Source of the DNA: Mayfieldus sp963740555
GTDB taxonomy: Bacteria; Actinomycetota; Thermoleophilia; Solirubrobacterales; 70-9
Reading direction: 5' to 3'
Assembly (NCBI GenBank): GCA_963740555.1
Contig: CAVUES010000003.1
Coordinates: 529,784 to 593,783, forward strand
DNA: 64,000 nucleotides
The notes below the pieces were generated by a model, which made no database searches, was not told where the DNA came from, and was given only the letters and a program-made list of their open reading frames with translations. How positions within the stretch are numbered: the first letter of the stretch is position 1; each line of letters opens with the position of its first letter. Below, piece by piece: positions 1 to 11,772 of this stretch. Both the position numbers and the translations under genes were made by a program.

Positions 1-225
1 CCGCTTGTGGGTGCGGATCTCGAAGTGCTCGCGCGAGTCCTTGTCCTTGAACGGAGAGCGGATCACGCAATAGACGTTCTTTTCCGTCGGCAGCGGCACG
101 GGGCCGGAGACCGTGGCACCGGTGCGCTCCGCCGTCTCGACGATCTCGCGGGCAGCGCGGTCTATGGCGTCGTGGTCGTACGCCTTCAATCTGATCCGGA
201 TTTTCTGTGCCGCTATGGCTGACAC
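1..225 (-). CDS. rpsJ: 30S ribosomal protein S10 (3' end cut by window edge)
   Basis: The minus frame from a GTG at 225 down to base 1 encodes 75 residues of S10, a small-subunit head protein that also serves as NusE in antitermination. Visible family motifs are QKIRIRLKAYDH near the start, VSGPVPLPTEKN in the middle and SREHFEIRTHK at the window edge. The start is chosen because VSAIAAQKIRIRLK matches the usual S10 N-terminus. A weak purine tract (AGAGAG) lies upstream. The remaining roughly 25 residues lie outside the window. It follows tuf on the same strand, the usual link between the str and S10 operons. Confidence 0.95.
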   Translation of the reverse strand, partial: MSAIAAQKIRIRLKAYDHDAIDRAAREIVETAERTGATVSGPVPLPTEKNVYCVIRSPFKDKDSREHFEIRTHKR

Positions 226-259
226 TGTCGTTTTCTCTCTTGGTCCTTCTCGCGCGGAA

Positions 260-295
260 GGGGCGCCGCCCCTACTGCTGGTGGGGCGCCGCCCC
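260..295. repeat. GC-rich 13-bp direct repeat in tuf-rpsJ spacer
   Basis: GGGGCGCCGCCCC occurs at 260-272 and again at 283-295. Each copy is almost its own inverted complement, so the stretch can form strong hairpins. It lies between the tuf stop and the rpsJ start. A role in transcript punctuation is inference only. Confidence 0.6.
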
Positions 296-339
296 GGTCG
301 TATGTCCTTGCAGTTGTCCCGCTGCCCCTAGGCAGCGAA

Positions 340-361
340 AGGGCGGGACTTGGCCCGCCCT
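340..361 (-). terminator. Hairpin after tuf
   Basis: Read on the minus strand, AGGGCGGG-CCAAGT-CCCGCCCT forms an 8-bp stem 7 bases after the tuf stop, followed by a short TT tract. It is a plausible intrinsic or partial terminator that could reduce read-through from tuf into rpsJ. Confidence 0.55.
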
Positions 362-367
362 CTGTGG

Positions 368-1552
<1,185 letters not shown>

Positions 1553-1680
1553 CTCGCTCCTTTGGGCTCGGTTGGCTGATTTGCGGGGCGTTCAGCGTGC
1601 GTCGATCCGCCTTGCGGCGAACCTCGGAAATATAGGTGTTTTGGCGCCTCGCCGTAGGCGCCGCGGCCGGCGGGTGGGGG

Positions 1681-3795
<2,115 letters not shown>

Positions 3796-3895
3796 AGGTC
3801 TAGTGGCGGATCGCGGGCCGCAGGTGCGTAAAGTCTGTCCTCAGTTGAGGCAGGGCGTGGAGAGAGTGTTCAGATCTGAAGTGCATTTCGGGCAT

Positions 3896-3915
3896 AAAAA
3901 AGGCCCTGACGGGCC
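3896..3915 (-). terminator. Attenuator-like hairpin in fusA leader
   Basis: On the minus strand GGCCC-GTCA-GGGCC is followed directly by six T residues, a textbook intrinsic terminator shape, about 100 bases upstream of the fusA start. No minus-strand gene ends nearby, because the upstream genes here are on the plus strand. It could stop rpsG read-through or act as an attenuator in the fusA leader; which is not decidable from sequence. Confidence 0.6.
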
Positions 3916-4050
3916 CGGCGCAGCGTTCACGCGCGATACCGGGACAGATGACTATGTGCGGCGGCTATCCATTGGTCGAAGGGGCGTCCTCCAGCCGATT
4001 CGTGGCACGCCTGAGCGACGCCTGGGCGAGGGCGCGATGATAGCAGAGGC

Positions 4051-5073
4051 ATGAGCCCCCTCAGGCGTCGAAAGAGCCGCACCTCGCGGGCCCGCGCCCG
4101 CCGCCAACAGCTGGTCCAGAGGGAGCGGCAGGCGTACGGGCGCGAACGGAGCGATGGGCGACAGGACGAGCCCGTGGAGGCGCTCGAGCAAGGGCAAGAG
4201 CAGACAGAGGCGCCGAAGACTCGCGAGTTTCAGCCCACGAAGCGCGCGACCCCGCGGCCACACCCCAAACGTGCCCGTCGACGCCGCCGCCGACTGCGAC
4301 TCCCGAAACCCAGCCTTGGCGGGCTTCGCTCCGCCTCGGCGAGCGGGGCACGGGCGACCGTGCGCCAGACGGCTCCGGGCGCGCGACGGCTACTCGGCTC
4401 AATCGGCGGGGCGCTGGGCTGGCTGCTCGCATGGCCGCTGCGACTTGGGGGCCTTCTTGCCCGCCTGATCGCTGGCCTGCTGCATGGCGCGAGGGCGTTC
4501 GGCGCCCGCACGCTGGAGCTGGCGGAGCGCTACGTAACGCCGGAGCGGGTCCTGGTCGCGGTGACGGCCGCCGCGGCGGCATGCCTCGCCTACTCGCAGT
4601 TCGTCGACTACCGCGGCGTCGAGGTGGGCCAGCCCCAGTACCAGCAGGTGAGCACGATCGCGCCCGCGCCCCAGACCGACCGGGTCTTGGCCGGCGACGC
4701 CCACGCCTTTGTGCTCGTCCCGCTTGCCGCCATCGCTCTGGTGATCGCGCTGGTGGCGCTGATCAGCGGCCGCTGGCGGCTCGGCCGGTTGGTCTCGGTG
4801 ATCGGGCTGATCGGGATTGCGATCAGCTTCGCGATCGACCTCCCGAAAGGCCTTGACGCCGGCACGGCGGGGACTGCGTTCGCCGGTGCGAAGGCGACCC
4901 TGACGAACGGCTTCTACGCCCAGCTCGCCGCCTCCGCGGTGCTGGTGCTGTGCGGTTGGGTGCTATCGATCAACCTGCGCCGGCGCGCGGGTGCAGCGAC
5001 CGGGCGCCGTCGCGCCCGGCGCCGCCGATTGCGGCCACGGCGGGCCCCATCGATAGCCGGAGGAGGAGCATGA
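4051..5073 (+). CDS. Membrane protein with basic N-terminal tail, unknown function
   Basis: This 340-residue protein is not assigned to a named family. Residues 1-115 are highly basic and proline-rich with an Arg run at 75-81. A weakly hydrophobic segment at 114-145 precedes four likely membrane helices at about 165-185, 219-240, 246-263 and 287-307, and the protein ends in another Arg-rich tail. Its last 180 residues share layout and short motifs (IDLPKG after helix 3, NGFYAQLAASAVLVLCG in helix 4) with the next gene, so the two look like paralogues. Its stop overlaps the next start (ATGA), so they are cotranscribed. It sits in the str operon on the opposite strand. Confidence 0.75.
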   Translation: MSPLRRRKSRTSRARARRQQLVQRERQAYGRERSDGRQDEPVEALEQGQEQTEAPKTREFQPTKRATPRPHPKRARRRRRRLRLPKPSLGGLRSASASGARATVRQTAPGARRLLGSIGGALGWLLAWPLRLGGLLARLIAGLLHGARAFGARTLELAERYVTPERVLVAVTAAAAACLAYSQFVDYRGVEVGQPQYQQVSTIAPAPQTDRVLAGDAHAFVLVPLAAIALVIALVALISGRWRLGRLVSVIGLIGIAISFAIDLPKGLDAGTAGTAFAGAKATLTNGFYAQLAASAVLVLCGWVLSINLRRRAGAATGRRRARRRRLRPRRAPSIAGGGA

Positions 5074-5660
5074 GCAAGCTCCGCGCCGAGCACGTGCTGC
5101 CGATCACCTGTGCCGCGGCCTGCGCGCTGCTTGCTGCGTCGGAGTTCATGAACACATTCAAGTTCCACGCCGCCGGGCCGGCGCTCGAAGACGTCCAGAC
5201 GGCCGCCGACCAGCATCACTACGCGCTGGTGGTGCTCGCGGCCTTCGCCCTCGTCGCCTTGGTGATCGCCGTCACCACCGGATCCAAGCCGGCGGCGACG
5301 GCGGTCGCGATCTGCGGCGCCGCGGCGCTGTTGATCTTCCTGCTCATCGACCTCCCCGACGTCGGAAAGGTGGGGTCGATCAAGGACGTCGCCGCGCCCG
5401 AGGCCAAAGCGGACCCGGCAACCGGCTTCTGGCTCGAATTGGCGGGCGCGCTTGTGCTTGCGATCTGCGGCGGCGCACTGGCGACCCTCAGCTCAGACCA
5501 GCTGCGGGCCTTCGCCCGCTCCACAGCCGACCGCCGCGAGAAGATTCGCTCCAAGCAGGCCAAGCGTCAGACGCCGAACGTCAAGAAATCGGCGTCGAAG
5601 GACACCAGGGCGCGAAAACCAAGGCCGCGAAAAGCAAGCAGGTCGGGGGAAACGGGCTGA
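5070..5660 (+). CDS. Four-helix membrane protein, paralogue of preceding gene
   Basis: The product is 196 residues, starting at ATG 5070, which overlaps the previous stop and has AGGAGGAG just upstream. Helices lie at about 8-24, 51-69, 76-94 and 119-140, with IDLPDVGK after helix 3 and TGFWLELAGALVLAICGG in helix 4, mirroring the neighbour. The C-terminal 50 residues are rich in Lys, Arg and Ser and probably cytoplasmic. I do not recognise a function. The gene converges on rpsG with a 21-bp gap. Confidence 0.75.
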   Translation: MSKLRAEHVLPITCAAACALLAASEFMNTFKFHAAGPALEDVQTAADQHHYALVVLAAFALVALVIAVTTGSKPAATAVAICGAAALLIFLLIDLPDVGKVGSIKDVAAPEAKADPATGFWLELAGALVLAICGGALATLSSDQLRAFARSTADRREKIRSKQAKRQTPNVKKSASKDTRARKPRPRKASRSGETG

Positions 5661-5681
5661 GCCGCGCCGCTTTGCGGTGCC

Positions 5682-6152
5682 CTACCAGCGGTAGTGGGCG
5701 AAAGCCTTGTTCGCCTGTGCCATGCGGTAGATGTCGTCCTTCCGCTTCCAGGCGTTGCCCTGCTGCTTTGCGGCTTCGAGGACCTCGTTGGCGAGACGGT
5801 CGGCCATCGAGTACTCGCGCCGCTGGCGCGCAAACTGGACCAGCCAGCGGACCGCGAGCGTGCGGGCGCGGCGGGCGGGCACCTCGACCGGCACCTGATA
5901 GGTGGCTCCGCCGACCCGGCGGGAGCGGACCTCGAGCACCGGCGTCAGCTGCTTGATCGCCTCTTCCAGTGCCTCGACGGGATCGCCGCCGTTGCGCTCT
6001 CCGACGATCGCCAGAGCGTCGTAGACGATCTGTTCGGCGCGTGACTTCTTCCCGCCCACCATCACCTTGTTGATCAGCTGCTGGACGAGCCGGCTGCGAT
6101 GGCGCGCGTCGGGCTCGATAGTGCGGATCTGTGCCTTGGTGCGGCGCGGCAT
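5682..6152 (-). CDS. rpsG: 30S ribosomal protein S7
   Basis: This 156-residue primary rRNA-binding protein organises the 3' domain of 16S rRNA. Family motifs are SRLVQQLINKVMVGGKKS in the N-terminal third, GGATYQVPVEV in the beta-ribbon and ARTLAVRWL after it, ending HYRW. Length is exactly typical. It starts at ATG 6152, 29 bases after the rpsL stop, and is surely cotranscribed with rpsL. In many bacteria fusA follows directly; here plus-strand membrane genes intervene. Confidence 0.98.
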   Translation of the reverse strand: MPRRTKAQIRTIEPDARHRSRLVQQLINKVMVGGKKSRAEQIVYDALAIVGERNGGDPVEALEEAIKQLTPVLEVRSRRVGGATYQVPVEVPARRARTLAVRWLVQFARQRREYSMADRLANEVLEAAKQQGNAWKRKDDIYRMAQANKAFAHYRW

Positions 6153-6181
6153 CAGATGATTGAGTCTACGGCCGGTTGCAT

Positions 6182-6577
6182 CTAGCGGGACTTGACCCCG
6201 TACTGGGAGCGCGACTGCCTGCGATCCGAGACGCCGGAGGCGTCGAGGGTCCCGCGCACGACCTTGTAGCGAACGCCAGGCAGGTCCTTGACGCGGCCGC
6301 CTCGCACCAGCACGACGGAGTGCTCCTGAAGGTTGTGGCCCTCGCCGGGGATGTAGCAGGTGACCTCCATGCCGTTGGTGAGGCGCACGCGGGCGACCTT
6401 ACGCAGAGCAGAGTTCGGCTTCTTCGGCGTCGTCGTGTAGACGCGGGTGCAGACGCCGCGTCGTTGCGGCGCCGCGATGCGCTTCTTGCGCCCCTGTCCG
6501 GACTTCAGCCCCGGCGTGGCGATCTTCTTCTTCGGGCGCCGTCGGCCCTTGCGAACCAGCTGATTGGTATTCGGCAC
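6182..6577 (-). CDS. rpsL: 30S ribosomal protein S12
   Basis: This 131-residue decoding-centre protein starts at GTG 6577 with PNTNQLVRKGRR, the standard S12 N-terminus; a longer frame to 6613 would add residues foreign to the family. TTTPKKPNSALRKVARVRL holds the conserved Lys of the streptomycin site, and GGRVKDLPGVRY is intact, so no classical streptomycin-resistance change is seen. No Shine-Dalgarno sequence precedes the GTG, and TACCAT lies eight bases upstream as a possible -10 box, suggesting leaderless transcription. It is divergent from a HAD-like gene. Confidence 0.96.
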   Translation of the reverse strand: MPNTNQLVRKGRRRPKKKIATPGLKSGQGRKKRIAAPQRRGVCTRVYTTTPKKPNSALRKVARVRLTNGMEVTCYIPGEGHNLQEHSVVLVRGGRVKDLPGVRYKVVRGTLDASGVSDRRQSRSQYGVKSR

Positions 6578-6585
6578 GGCGGGGA

Positions 6586-6591
6586 ATGGTA
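6586..6591 (-). promoter_or_regulatory. Candidate -10 box for leaderless rpsL
   Basis: TACCAT on the minus strand ends eight bases before the rpsL GTG. With no ribosome-binding site present, a start at or next to the GTG would give a leaderless mRNA. No clear -35 was identified. Confidence 0.35.
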
Positions 6592-6645
6592 CAGACAGCC
6601 ATGCAACCGCCAATTCGCCGTCGCCGATCTCCGTAAGCTCACCCC

Positions 6646-7149
6646 ATGGTCGCCAAGCCGATCCTCGCCGTCGACGTCGACGGGGTGATCAGCCTTTTCG
6701 GCTTCGAGCAGCCACCGGACCGCCGCGACGCCCGTTTCCAGCTCATCGACGGGATGGTCCACTGCATCTCGCTGCCGGCGGGGGAACGGCTGCACCGGCT
6801 CGCCGAGCACTACGACCTCGTCTGGGCCACCGGCTGGGAGGATCGCGCCAACGACTCTCTGGCACCCTTGCTGGGGCTCCCGGATCTTCCCTACCTGAGC
6901 TTCGACGGCGCGGCTCGATTCGGATCAGCGCACTGGAAGCTGGGGCCCCTCGCCGACTACGCCGGCGATCGCGCGCTGGCCTGGATCGACGATTCATTCG
7001 ACCAGAGCTGCTTCGACTGGGCGCAAGAGAGGGCGGCGCCGACCCTGCTCGTTCCCACCGAGTCGCACTTTGGTCTCGAAGAGGTGCAGACGGAAGCGCT
7101 GACCTCGTGGGCGGCCGAGTTGCCGGGTGGCGCCGGTGGGGCTGGATGA
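6646..7149 (+). CDS. HAD-superfamily hydrolase-like protein
   Basis: The product has 167 residues. It opens with AVDVDGVI (residues 8-15), matching HAD motif I DxDG, continues with WATGWE where motif II Ser/Thr is expected, and carries AWIDDSF where motif IV acidic residues are expected. There is no large cap domain. This makes it a small HAD-like phosphatase or a relative of uncertain activity. It starts at ATG 6646, divergent from rpsL with only 68 bp between starts, so promoters must be packed back to back. No obvious ribosome-binding site is seen. Confidence 0.8.
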   Translation: MVAKPILAVDVDGVISLFGFEQPPDRRDARFQLIDGMVHCISLPAGERLHRLAEHYDLVWATGWEDRANDSLAPLLGLPDLPYLSFDGAARFGSAHWKLGPLADYAGDRALAWIDDSFDQSCFDWAQERAAPTLLVPTESHFGLEEVQTEALTSWAAELPGGAGGAG

Positions 7150-7180
7150 GCCGCGCCAATGGCGGCTAGACTGCTGGGCC

Positions 7181-7510
7181 GTGGAGGGGTTCTGGCCAAT
7201 CTTCTTCCTCTTGGTCGTTCTCAAGATCCCGGTGCTGGGATCGATGTGGCTTGTCTGGTGGGCAAGCCACGCCAAGCCGCTTCCCGACGAGGCGCCCGAC
7301 GACGGGGGCGGGCACGGGTTCCGCAATCCGGACCCATCTCGTCCTCGTGGCCCGCGTCGTGGCGCGCCCCACGGCACCGGTGCGCGCCCTCTCCCCGAGT
7401 GTCCGCCAGGGGGTCGCAGTCGCCCGATCCGGCCCCCGGCCCCCCTGCGAGCCGGTCTCTCGCACGCACGGGGCGCGGCGCACACGACGCGCGAGCACAA
7501 CGAGCACTGA
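7181..7510 (+). CDS. Small single-helix membrane protein, unknown
   Basis: The frame starting at GTG 7181 gives 109 residues. It opens with VEGFWPIFFLLVVLKIPVLG, a strong hydrophobic helix, then WWASHAKP and a disordered tail of Pro, Arg and Gly. The frame is preferred over the two overlapping ones because only it encodes a coherent membrane segment. It may be an accessory membrane peptide; no family assigned. It ends 2 bp from the convergent hydrolase gene. Confidence 0.6.
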   Translation: MEGFWPIFFLLVVLKIPVLGSMWLVWWASHAKPLPDEAPDDGGGHGFRNPDPSRPRGPRRGAPHGTGARPLPECPPGGRSRPIRPPAPLRAGLSHARGAAHTTREHNEH

Positions 7511-7511
7511 G

Positions 7512-8291
7512 CTAGCCGCCGCCCTCCAGCAGCACCCTCGCGCAGAGCTCCGGGTCGTCGTAGAAGGGGACGTGGCCGCAGGCCGGCAGGCTCACGTGCC
7601 GGGCCCAGGGAAGCAGCCGGCGCGCCCGCCGGGGCTGGGTCCATGAGGGCAGCAGCACGTCGCGGGTGCCCCACGCGATCGTGAGCGGAATCTGGCGCAG
7701 GTCGGCGGGATCGGTGAAGCGGTAGTCGAGGCCGTAGGTGAGCGCGTCGAGAAAGCCTGGCGCCGCCTCCGCGCTCGCGGCCGTGTCCAGAACCTCTTCG
7801 GCGGGAGCCTTAAAGGGGCGACCGAAGGCGAACACGAACATGGTCAGGCGCGTGGCCATGAGAGTTTGCGCCGATTCCGGCAGCCGGTGCCCCAGCTCGT
7901 ATCCGCCCCGCAGCGACCACCGGCACCAGGCCTGCCCGGCTCGACCCCAGAAGCCAATCGGCGAGAAGGCGGTGACCGAGCGGGCGGCGCCGCGACGGCC
8001 GAGCTCCAGGGCGATGCCGCCGCCCATCGAGTTGCCGCCGACGTGGGGGCGCTCGATGCCGGCGTCGACGAAGAAGCGCTCGAGGCGATCCGCATGGTCG
8101 GCGACCGTGAGCCTCGTGCCGGCGGGATCGGCGGGCGAGTCGCCGAACCCGGGCAGGTCCACGTTGACCACCTCGCGCCGGCTGGCGACCAACTCGACGA
8201 CCGGCTTCCACGCCCCGCGACGGCTACCGAGCCCGTGCAGGAGCACCAGCGGCTCGCCGGAGCCGCGGCGGTCGTGCGCCAGCTTCGTCAC
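7512..8291 (-). CDS. Alpha/beta-hydrolase
   Basis: The product has 259 residues from GTG 8291, which lies 10 bp after the monooxygenase stop, so the two are probably one operon. The oxyanion motif LLHGLG is at residues 17-22, the nucleophile elbow GNSMGG places Ser88, and Asp211 (WGTRD) and His240 (CGHVPF) complete the catalytic triad. The fold is the epoxide hydrolase / haloperoxidase / esterase type; substrate unknown. A longer frame upstream overlaps the monooxygenase and lacks homology, so the shorter start is chosen. Confidence 0.88.
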   Translation of the reverse strand: MTKLAHDRRGSGEPLVLLHGLGSRRGAWKPVVELVASRREVVNVDLPGFGDSPADPAGTRLTVADHADRLERFFVDAGIERPHVGGNSMGGGIALELGRRGAARSVTAFSPIGFWGRAGQAWCRWSLRGGYELGHRLPESAQTLMATRLTMFVFAFGRPFKAPAEEVLDTAASAEAAPGFLDALTYGLDYRFTDPADLRQIPLTIAWGTRDVLLPSWTQPRRARRLLPWARHVSLPACGHVPFYDDPELCARVLLEGGG

Positions 8292-8301
8292 TCGACCGGA
8301 C

Positions 8302-9690
8302 TCAGCTCGTGCCGAGACGCAGCTCGTGCGAGCGGCGGGCCAGCAATCGTCCCAGCGGTCCGTTGCGACGGGCGCCGTGGCGGCGCTCGCGCTCGATCGT
8401 GCGCAGGTAGGGGTAGAAGTCGACCTGGATCGTGTGCCGCTTCGAGGCCACGTAGCGCTTCGCCATCCGCCGGTCCTCACGCTCGATCACCCGCCGCATC
8501 GCCTCCGGCGACGGCAGGGCGGCCTTGCCCTCGAAGAGATCGGCGATCCACTCCGACTGCGCCTCGGCGATCGGCATGATCGCCCCGAGCGGCTGGATGA
8601 AGCCAACGAAATAGAGACCCGGGTGCTCGACCGAGACGACCCGCCTGTAGAGCGGGATCCGATTGTCGGTGGCGGAGATCAGCTCCGGCGCGAAGAACGG
8701 GAAGCTGATCTTGTAGCCGGTGCAGTAGATCACCAGGTCGATCTCCTCCTCGCTGCCGTCGGTGAATCGCACTGTGCGCCCGCCCGGGTAGCGGTCGATG
8801 TTCGGCTTCACCTTGATGTCGCCATGGCCGAGGCGAGGCAGCAGGTCGGAGGAGACGGTCGGGTGGGCCTCGAGCAGCTTGTGATCCGGCTGCGGCAGCC
8901 CGTACTTGGTCATGTCTCCGGCGGCGACCTTGATCGAGTTCATGAAGAACATCCGCTGGATCGGCAGCGGCAGCCGGGAGAGCACCGGCGGTCCGGCCTC
9001 GTCGGTGGGCACGCCGCGAAGGTACTTGGGGATCACGTAGGCGCCCCGCCGCATCGCCAGGAACGTGGCGTCGGCATAGCGCGAGGACTCGACCGCGATG
9101 TCGGTGGCGGAGTTGCCGATTCCCAGCACCAGCACCCGCTTGCCCTCGAGCAGGTCCGGCTCCTTGTAGTAATGCGCATGCATCTGCTCGCCGGCGAACT
9201 CGTCCGAGCCGGGGAACGGCGGCTCCGGCCAGCGAGCGTCCCAGTGGTGCCCGTTGGCGACCATCACGGCTCCGTAGCGGTGGGTCTCCTCGCGCCCGCG
9301 CTCGTCCTCGACCGTCACCTCCCACTCCCCGTCGGTCGGCTCCACCCTGCTCACGGTGGTCCGGAAGCGGATCTTCTCGCGCAGCCCGAAATGGTCCACG
9401 TAGTCATCGAAGTACTTGGCGATCAGCCAGTGGTCGGGGTAGTCGGGGTAGTCGTCGGGCATCGGGTAGGTGGCGTAGGACATGAGGTCACGGGAGGTGT
9501 TTATGTGCAGGGAGCGATACGCCGACGACATGTCGTTGTCGTTGCGATAGCGCCAGTTGCCGCCCACCTTCGAACCCTTCTCGAAGCAGTCGACAGGGAT
9601 CCCCCGCGCGTTCAGCACCTGGCAGCTGGAGATTCCCGACGACCCCGCCCCGATCACGCACAACCTTTGTCCCTCGCGCAATGTCGCCAC
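8302..9690 (-). CDS. Flavin-containing monooxygenase (FMO/BVMO-like)
   Basis: This 462-residue FAD- and NADPH-dependent enzyme has the FAD loop IGAGSSGI at residues 13-20, the FMO signature FAGEQMHAHYY at 165-175, and the NADPH loop LGIGNSATD at 189-197. Such enzymes oxygenate soft nucleophiles such as amines or sulfides; some relatives perform Baeyer-Villiger reactions. The HxxxxY signature here fits the FMO side. It lies just upstream of the alpha/beta hydrolase, a pairing that would fit oxidation followed by ester hydrolysis, though that is inference. Confidence 0.92.
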   Translation of the reverse strand: MATLREGQRLCVIGAGSSGISSCQVLNARGIPVDCFEKGSKVGGNWRYRNDNDMSSAYRSLHINTSRDLMSYATYPMPDDYPDYPDHWLIAKYFDDYVDHFGLREKIRFRTTVSRVEPTDGEWEVTVEDERGREETHRYGAVMVANGHHWDARWPEPPFPGSDEFAGEQMHAHYYKEPDLLEGKRVLVLGIGNSATDIAVESSRYADATFLAMRRGAYVIPKYLRGVPTDEAGPPVLSRLPLPIQRMFFMNSIKVAAGDMTKYGLPQPDHKLLEAHPTVSSDLLPRLGHGDIKVKPNIDRYPGGRTVRFTDGSEEEIDLVIYCTGYKISFPFFAPELISATDNRIPLYRRVVSVEHPGLYFVGFIQPLGAIMPIAEAQSEWIADLFEGKAALPSPEAMRRVIEREDRRMAKRYVASKRHTIQVDFYPYLRTIERERRHGARRNGPLGRLLARRSHELRLGTS

Positions 9691-9760
9691 GCGCGAAACC
9701 TACCGCGCGGTGCCCGGTTTGGCTAGCTGGCCAGGATCTGGGCGTTCGTCGTCGCGGCGC

Positions 9761-11316
9761 TCAGTGCCGGGGCGCGGCAATCACGATCGGGGCCGCGGTT
9801 GCCGCTGAGCCATTGGCGAGGATGCTCAACTTGGCCGGGGTGTGCCGCGCGTCCTGAAGCCGCCTCAGCCCGGCGCGGCTTATCTGAAGGTGGACGCGCT
9901 TCGACTTCCCCCCTCCGAGCGTGAACGACTTGCTGGCGATCTTGATCAGCCTCCGCGACTGCGACTTGCGGCCCTTGCCGGCCGCTATGTCCAGCCTCAA
10001 CTTGCCCTTGCAGACGAGGCCCGAGTCCGCGAGCGCCTTCGGCAGGTGGACTCGAACGACGACCGCACCGCCATGCAGCGTCGTCCGGTGGGAGACGCCG
10101 ACCGCCGCGCATACAGCCGATTGGGCGTCGAGACACGGGTCGAGCCCTCCTGAGGCGCCACCGAGGGGGGGTCGGAGGTGTCGGACGCGGAAGCCCTGAA
10201 GTCGGAGCCGCAATTACTGAAGTCGGAGCCGTCGTCGATTCCGGAGCTGTCGTCGCCTGACGCGGTGCTGAGCGACTCGCAGTTCGCGTCGATGACGTCG
10301 AAGTCGTCGGCTTCACCGGTGTCAGTGTCAGGCCCGCAGTTGATCGTATCGACGACACCGTCCTGTGCGTGGATGACGTCGTTGCCGGCGCCGCCGGCGA
10401 TCGTGTCGCCGCCGGGGCCACCGTACAGCGCGTCGTTCCCGTTGCCGCCGATCATCAGGTTGGCGCCGTTTCCGCCCGCCAGGGCGTCATCGCCGTCGCC
10501 GCCGACGATCACGTCGTCGCCGCTGCTCCCGCTGGAGCTGTCGTTCGGCTCGCCGACCAGAACGTCGTCGCCGCCGGCGCCGCTGATGATGTTCGCTGCG
10601 GCGCTTCCGGAGATGTTGTCGTCGCCCGTGCCCCCGGTCACGTTCTCGACGTCGTCATGGACGTTGTCGCCTTCCCCCGCCTCGCCGTCGTTGGCGACGT
10701 TGTCGAGGCTTACGAACACAGAGGCGGTGCGACTCGCATAGGTGACCGTGTCGGACCCCGAGCCTCCGAAGATGGCGTCGGGCCCCGGGCCGCCGTCGAA
10801 GGTGTCGTTCCCGCCGCCCGCGCAGCCGAAGGCATCGACCAGCGTGTCGGCGCCCGGCCCACCGTTGTAGGTGTCGTCGCCTCCACAACCGATCAGGGCG
10901 TCGTTTCCGCTGCCGCCGATCAGAGTGTCATTGCCATCTCCGGCGATGATGGTCGAGTTCGTCGAAGTCGTGTTCCAGACCGTGTTGGTCATGTTGCCCG
11001 CGTTGACGCTCAGCGCCGTGATCCCGGCGCCGGCGCAGGTCGCCTTGTTCGCGTTCACCAAGCTGCATCCGGCGCCGGCTGTGATTGTCGCCCCCGAGTC
11101 CTGAACCGTGTAGTTGCCGCTGGTCAGCGAGACCACGGCCTGGTTGGCCTCACCGCTGGCTGCCGTGTAGGTCAGCGCCCCGCTGCCGGTGCTGACCGTC
11201 GACGCCAGGCTCGGCGCGGCGCTGACCGCGCCGATTGCGAGGCAGACAGCCAGCGTCAGGCCGAGGAGCCGTGCCCGGCCGGCGATTCCGCGATTGATGC
11301 GATCCGAACTGCCCAT
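9761..11316 (-). CDS. Secreted RTX-like calcium-binding repeat protein, frameshifted
   Basis: The open part (9997-11316) begins with a signal peptide ending near SLAS and carries glycine/aspartate nonapeptides of the GGxGxDxL type (GDGNDTLIGGSGNDALIG and others), which form calcium-binding parallel beta-rolls. After the repeats a run of seven C on the minus strand (10165-10171) marks a frameshift. In the next frame the text continues to a stop at 9761 with LPKALADSGLVCKGKLRL and ISRAGLRRL, a basic beta-domain commonly seen at the C-terminus of such proteins. Either the reading is one base off or the gene is broken or phase-variable. Adhesive or surface role is inferred. Confidence 0.75.
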
Positions 11317-11422
11317 CTACCTCTCACCCTCGCCAAAGGGAGCAGCGGGCAACGGTACGGCTTCAGCGCCGTCCGCGCATTGGGATTAGTTGGAGTTCTT
11401 TCGTCCCGCCGAGCCTGCTGGC

Positions 11423-11661
11423 CTACTCGGACGAGCCGCCGCCGTCGGTGCCGGTCTCGATCTCCTGAGCCAGCTCCTCCAGCTCCTCGGCGAAGGAGGG
11501 ACCGAAGCCCTCGAGCTCCGCGCCGTCGCCCTCGAGGCCGAGCTCGGCGGCGAGCTCCTCCTCGTCGAGCAGGCCTTCCCGCTCGGTGGCTCCACCGGCT
11601 CGGTCGGCTCGATCGTCAGCGTGCGGTAGTGCTTGAGCCCGGTCGCGGCCGGGATCACTGG
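11423..11661 (-). pseudogene. Duplicate fragment of the rpoC 3' end
   Basis: Bases 11435-11657 match 13439-13662 inside rpoC with, by eye, one missing T near 11579 and one substitution. The fragment would encode the last 75 or so residues of RpoC (IPAATGLKHYRTLT through the acidic tail) but the missing base breaks the frame. It ends GGGSSE-stop against GGGE-stop in intact rpoC. Similarity stops sharply at both edges. It may be a recombination scar or an assembly artefact. Confidence 0.85.
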
Positions 11662-11772
11662 CCGGTCGCCCCCCCGAGCGGGGCGGCGACGCCGATGCCT
11701 GACTCAACCGCGCTCTACTACTTGAGACGGATAGCCGTCCCGAGGCTGGCGGTTGCTCCGTTGCGGCCGTTG

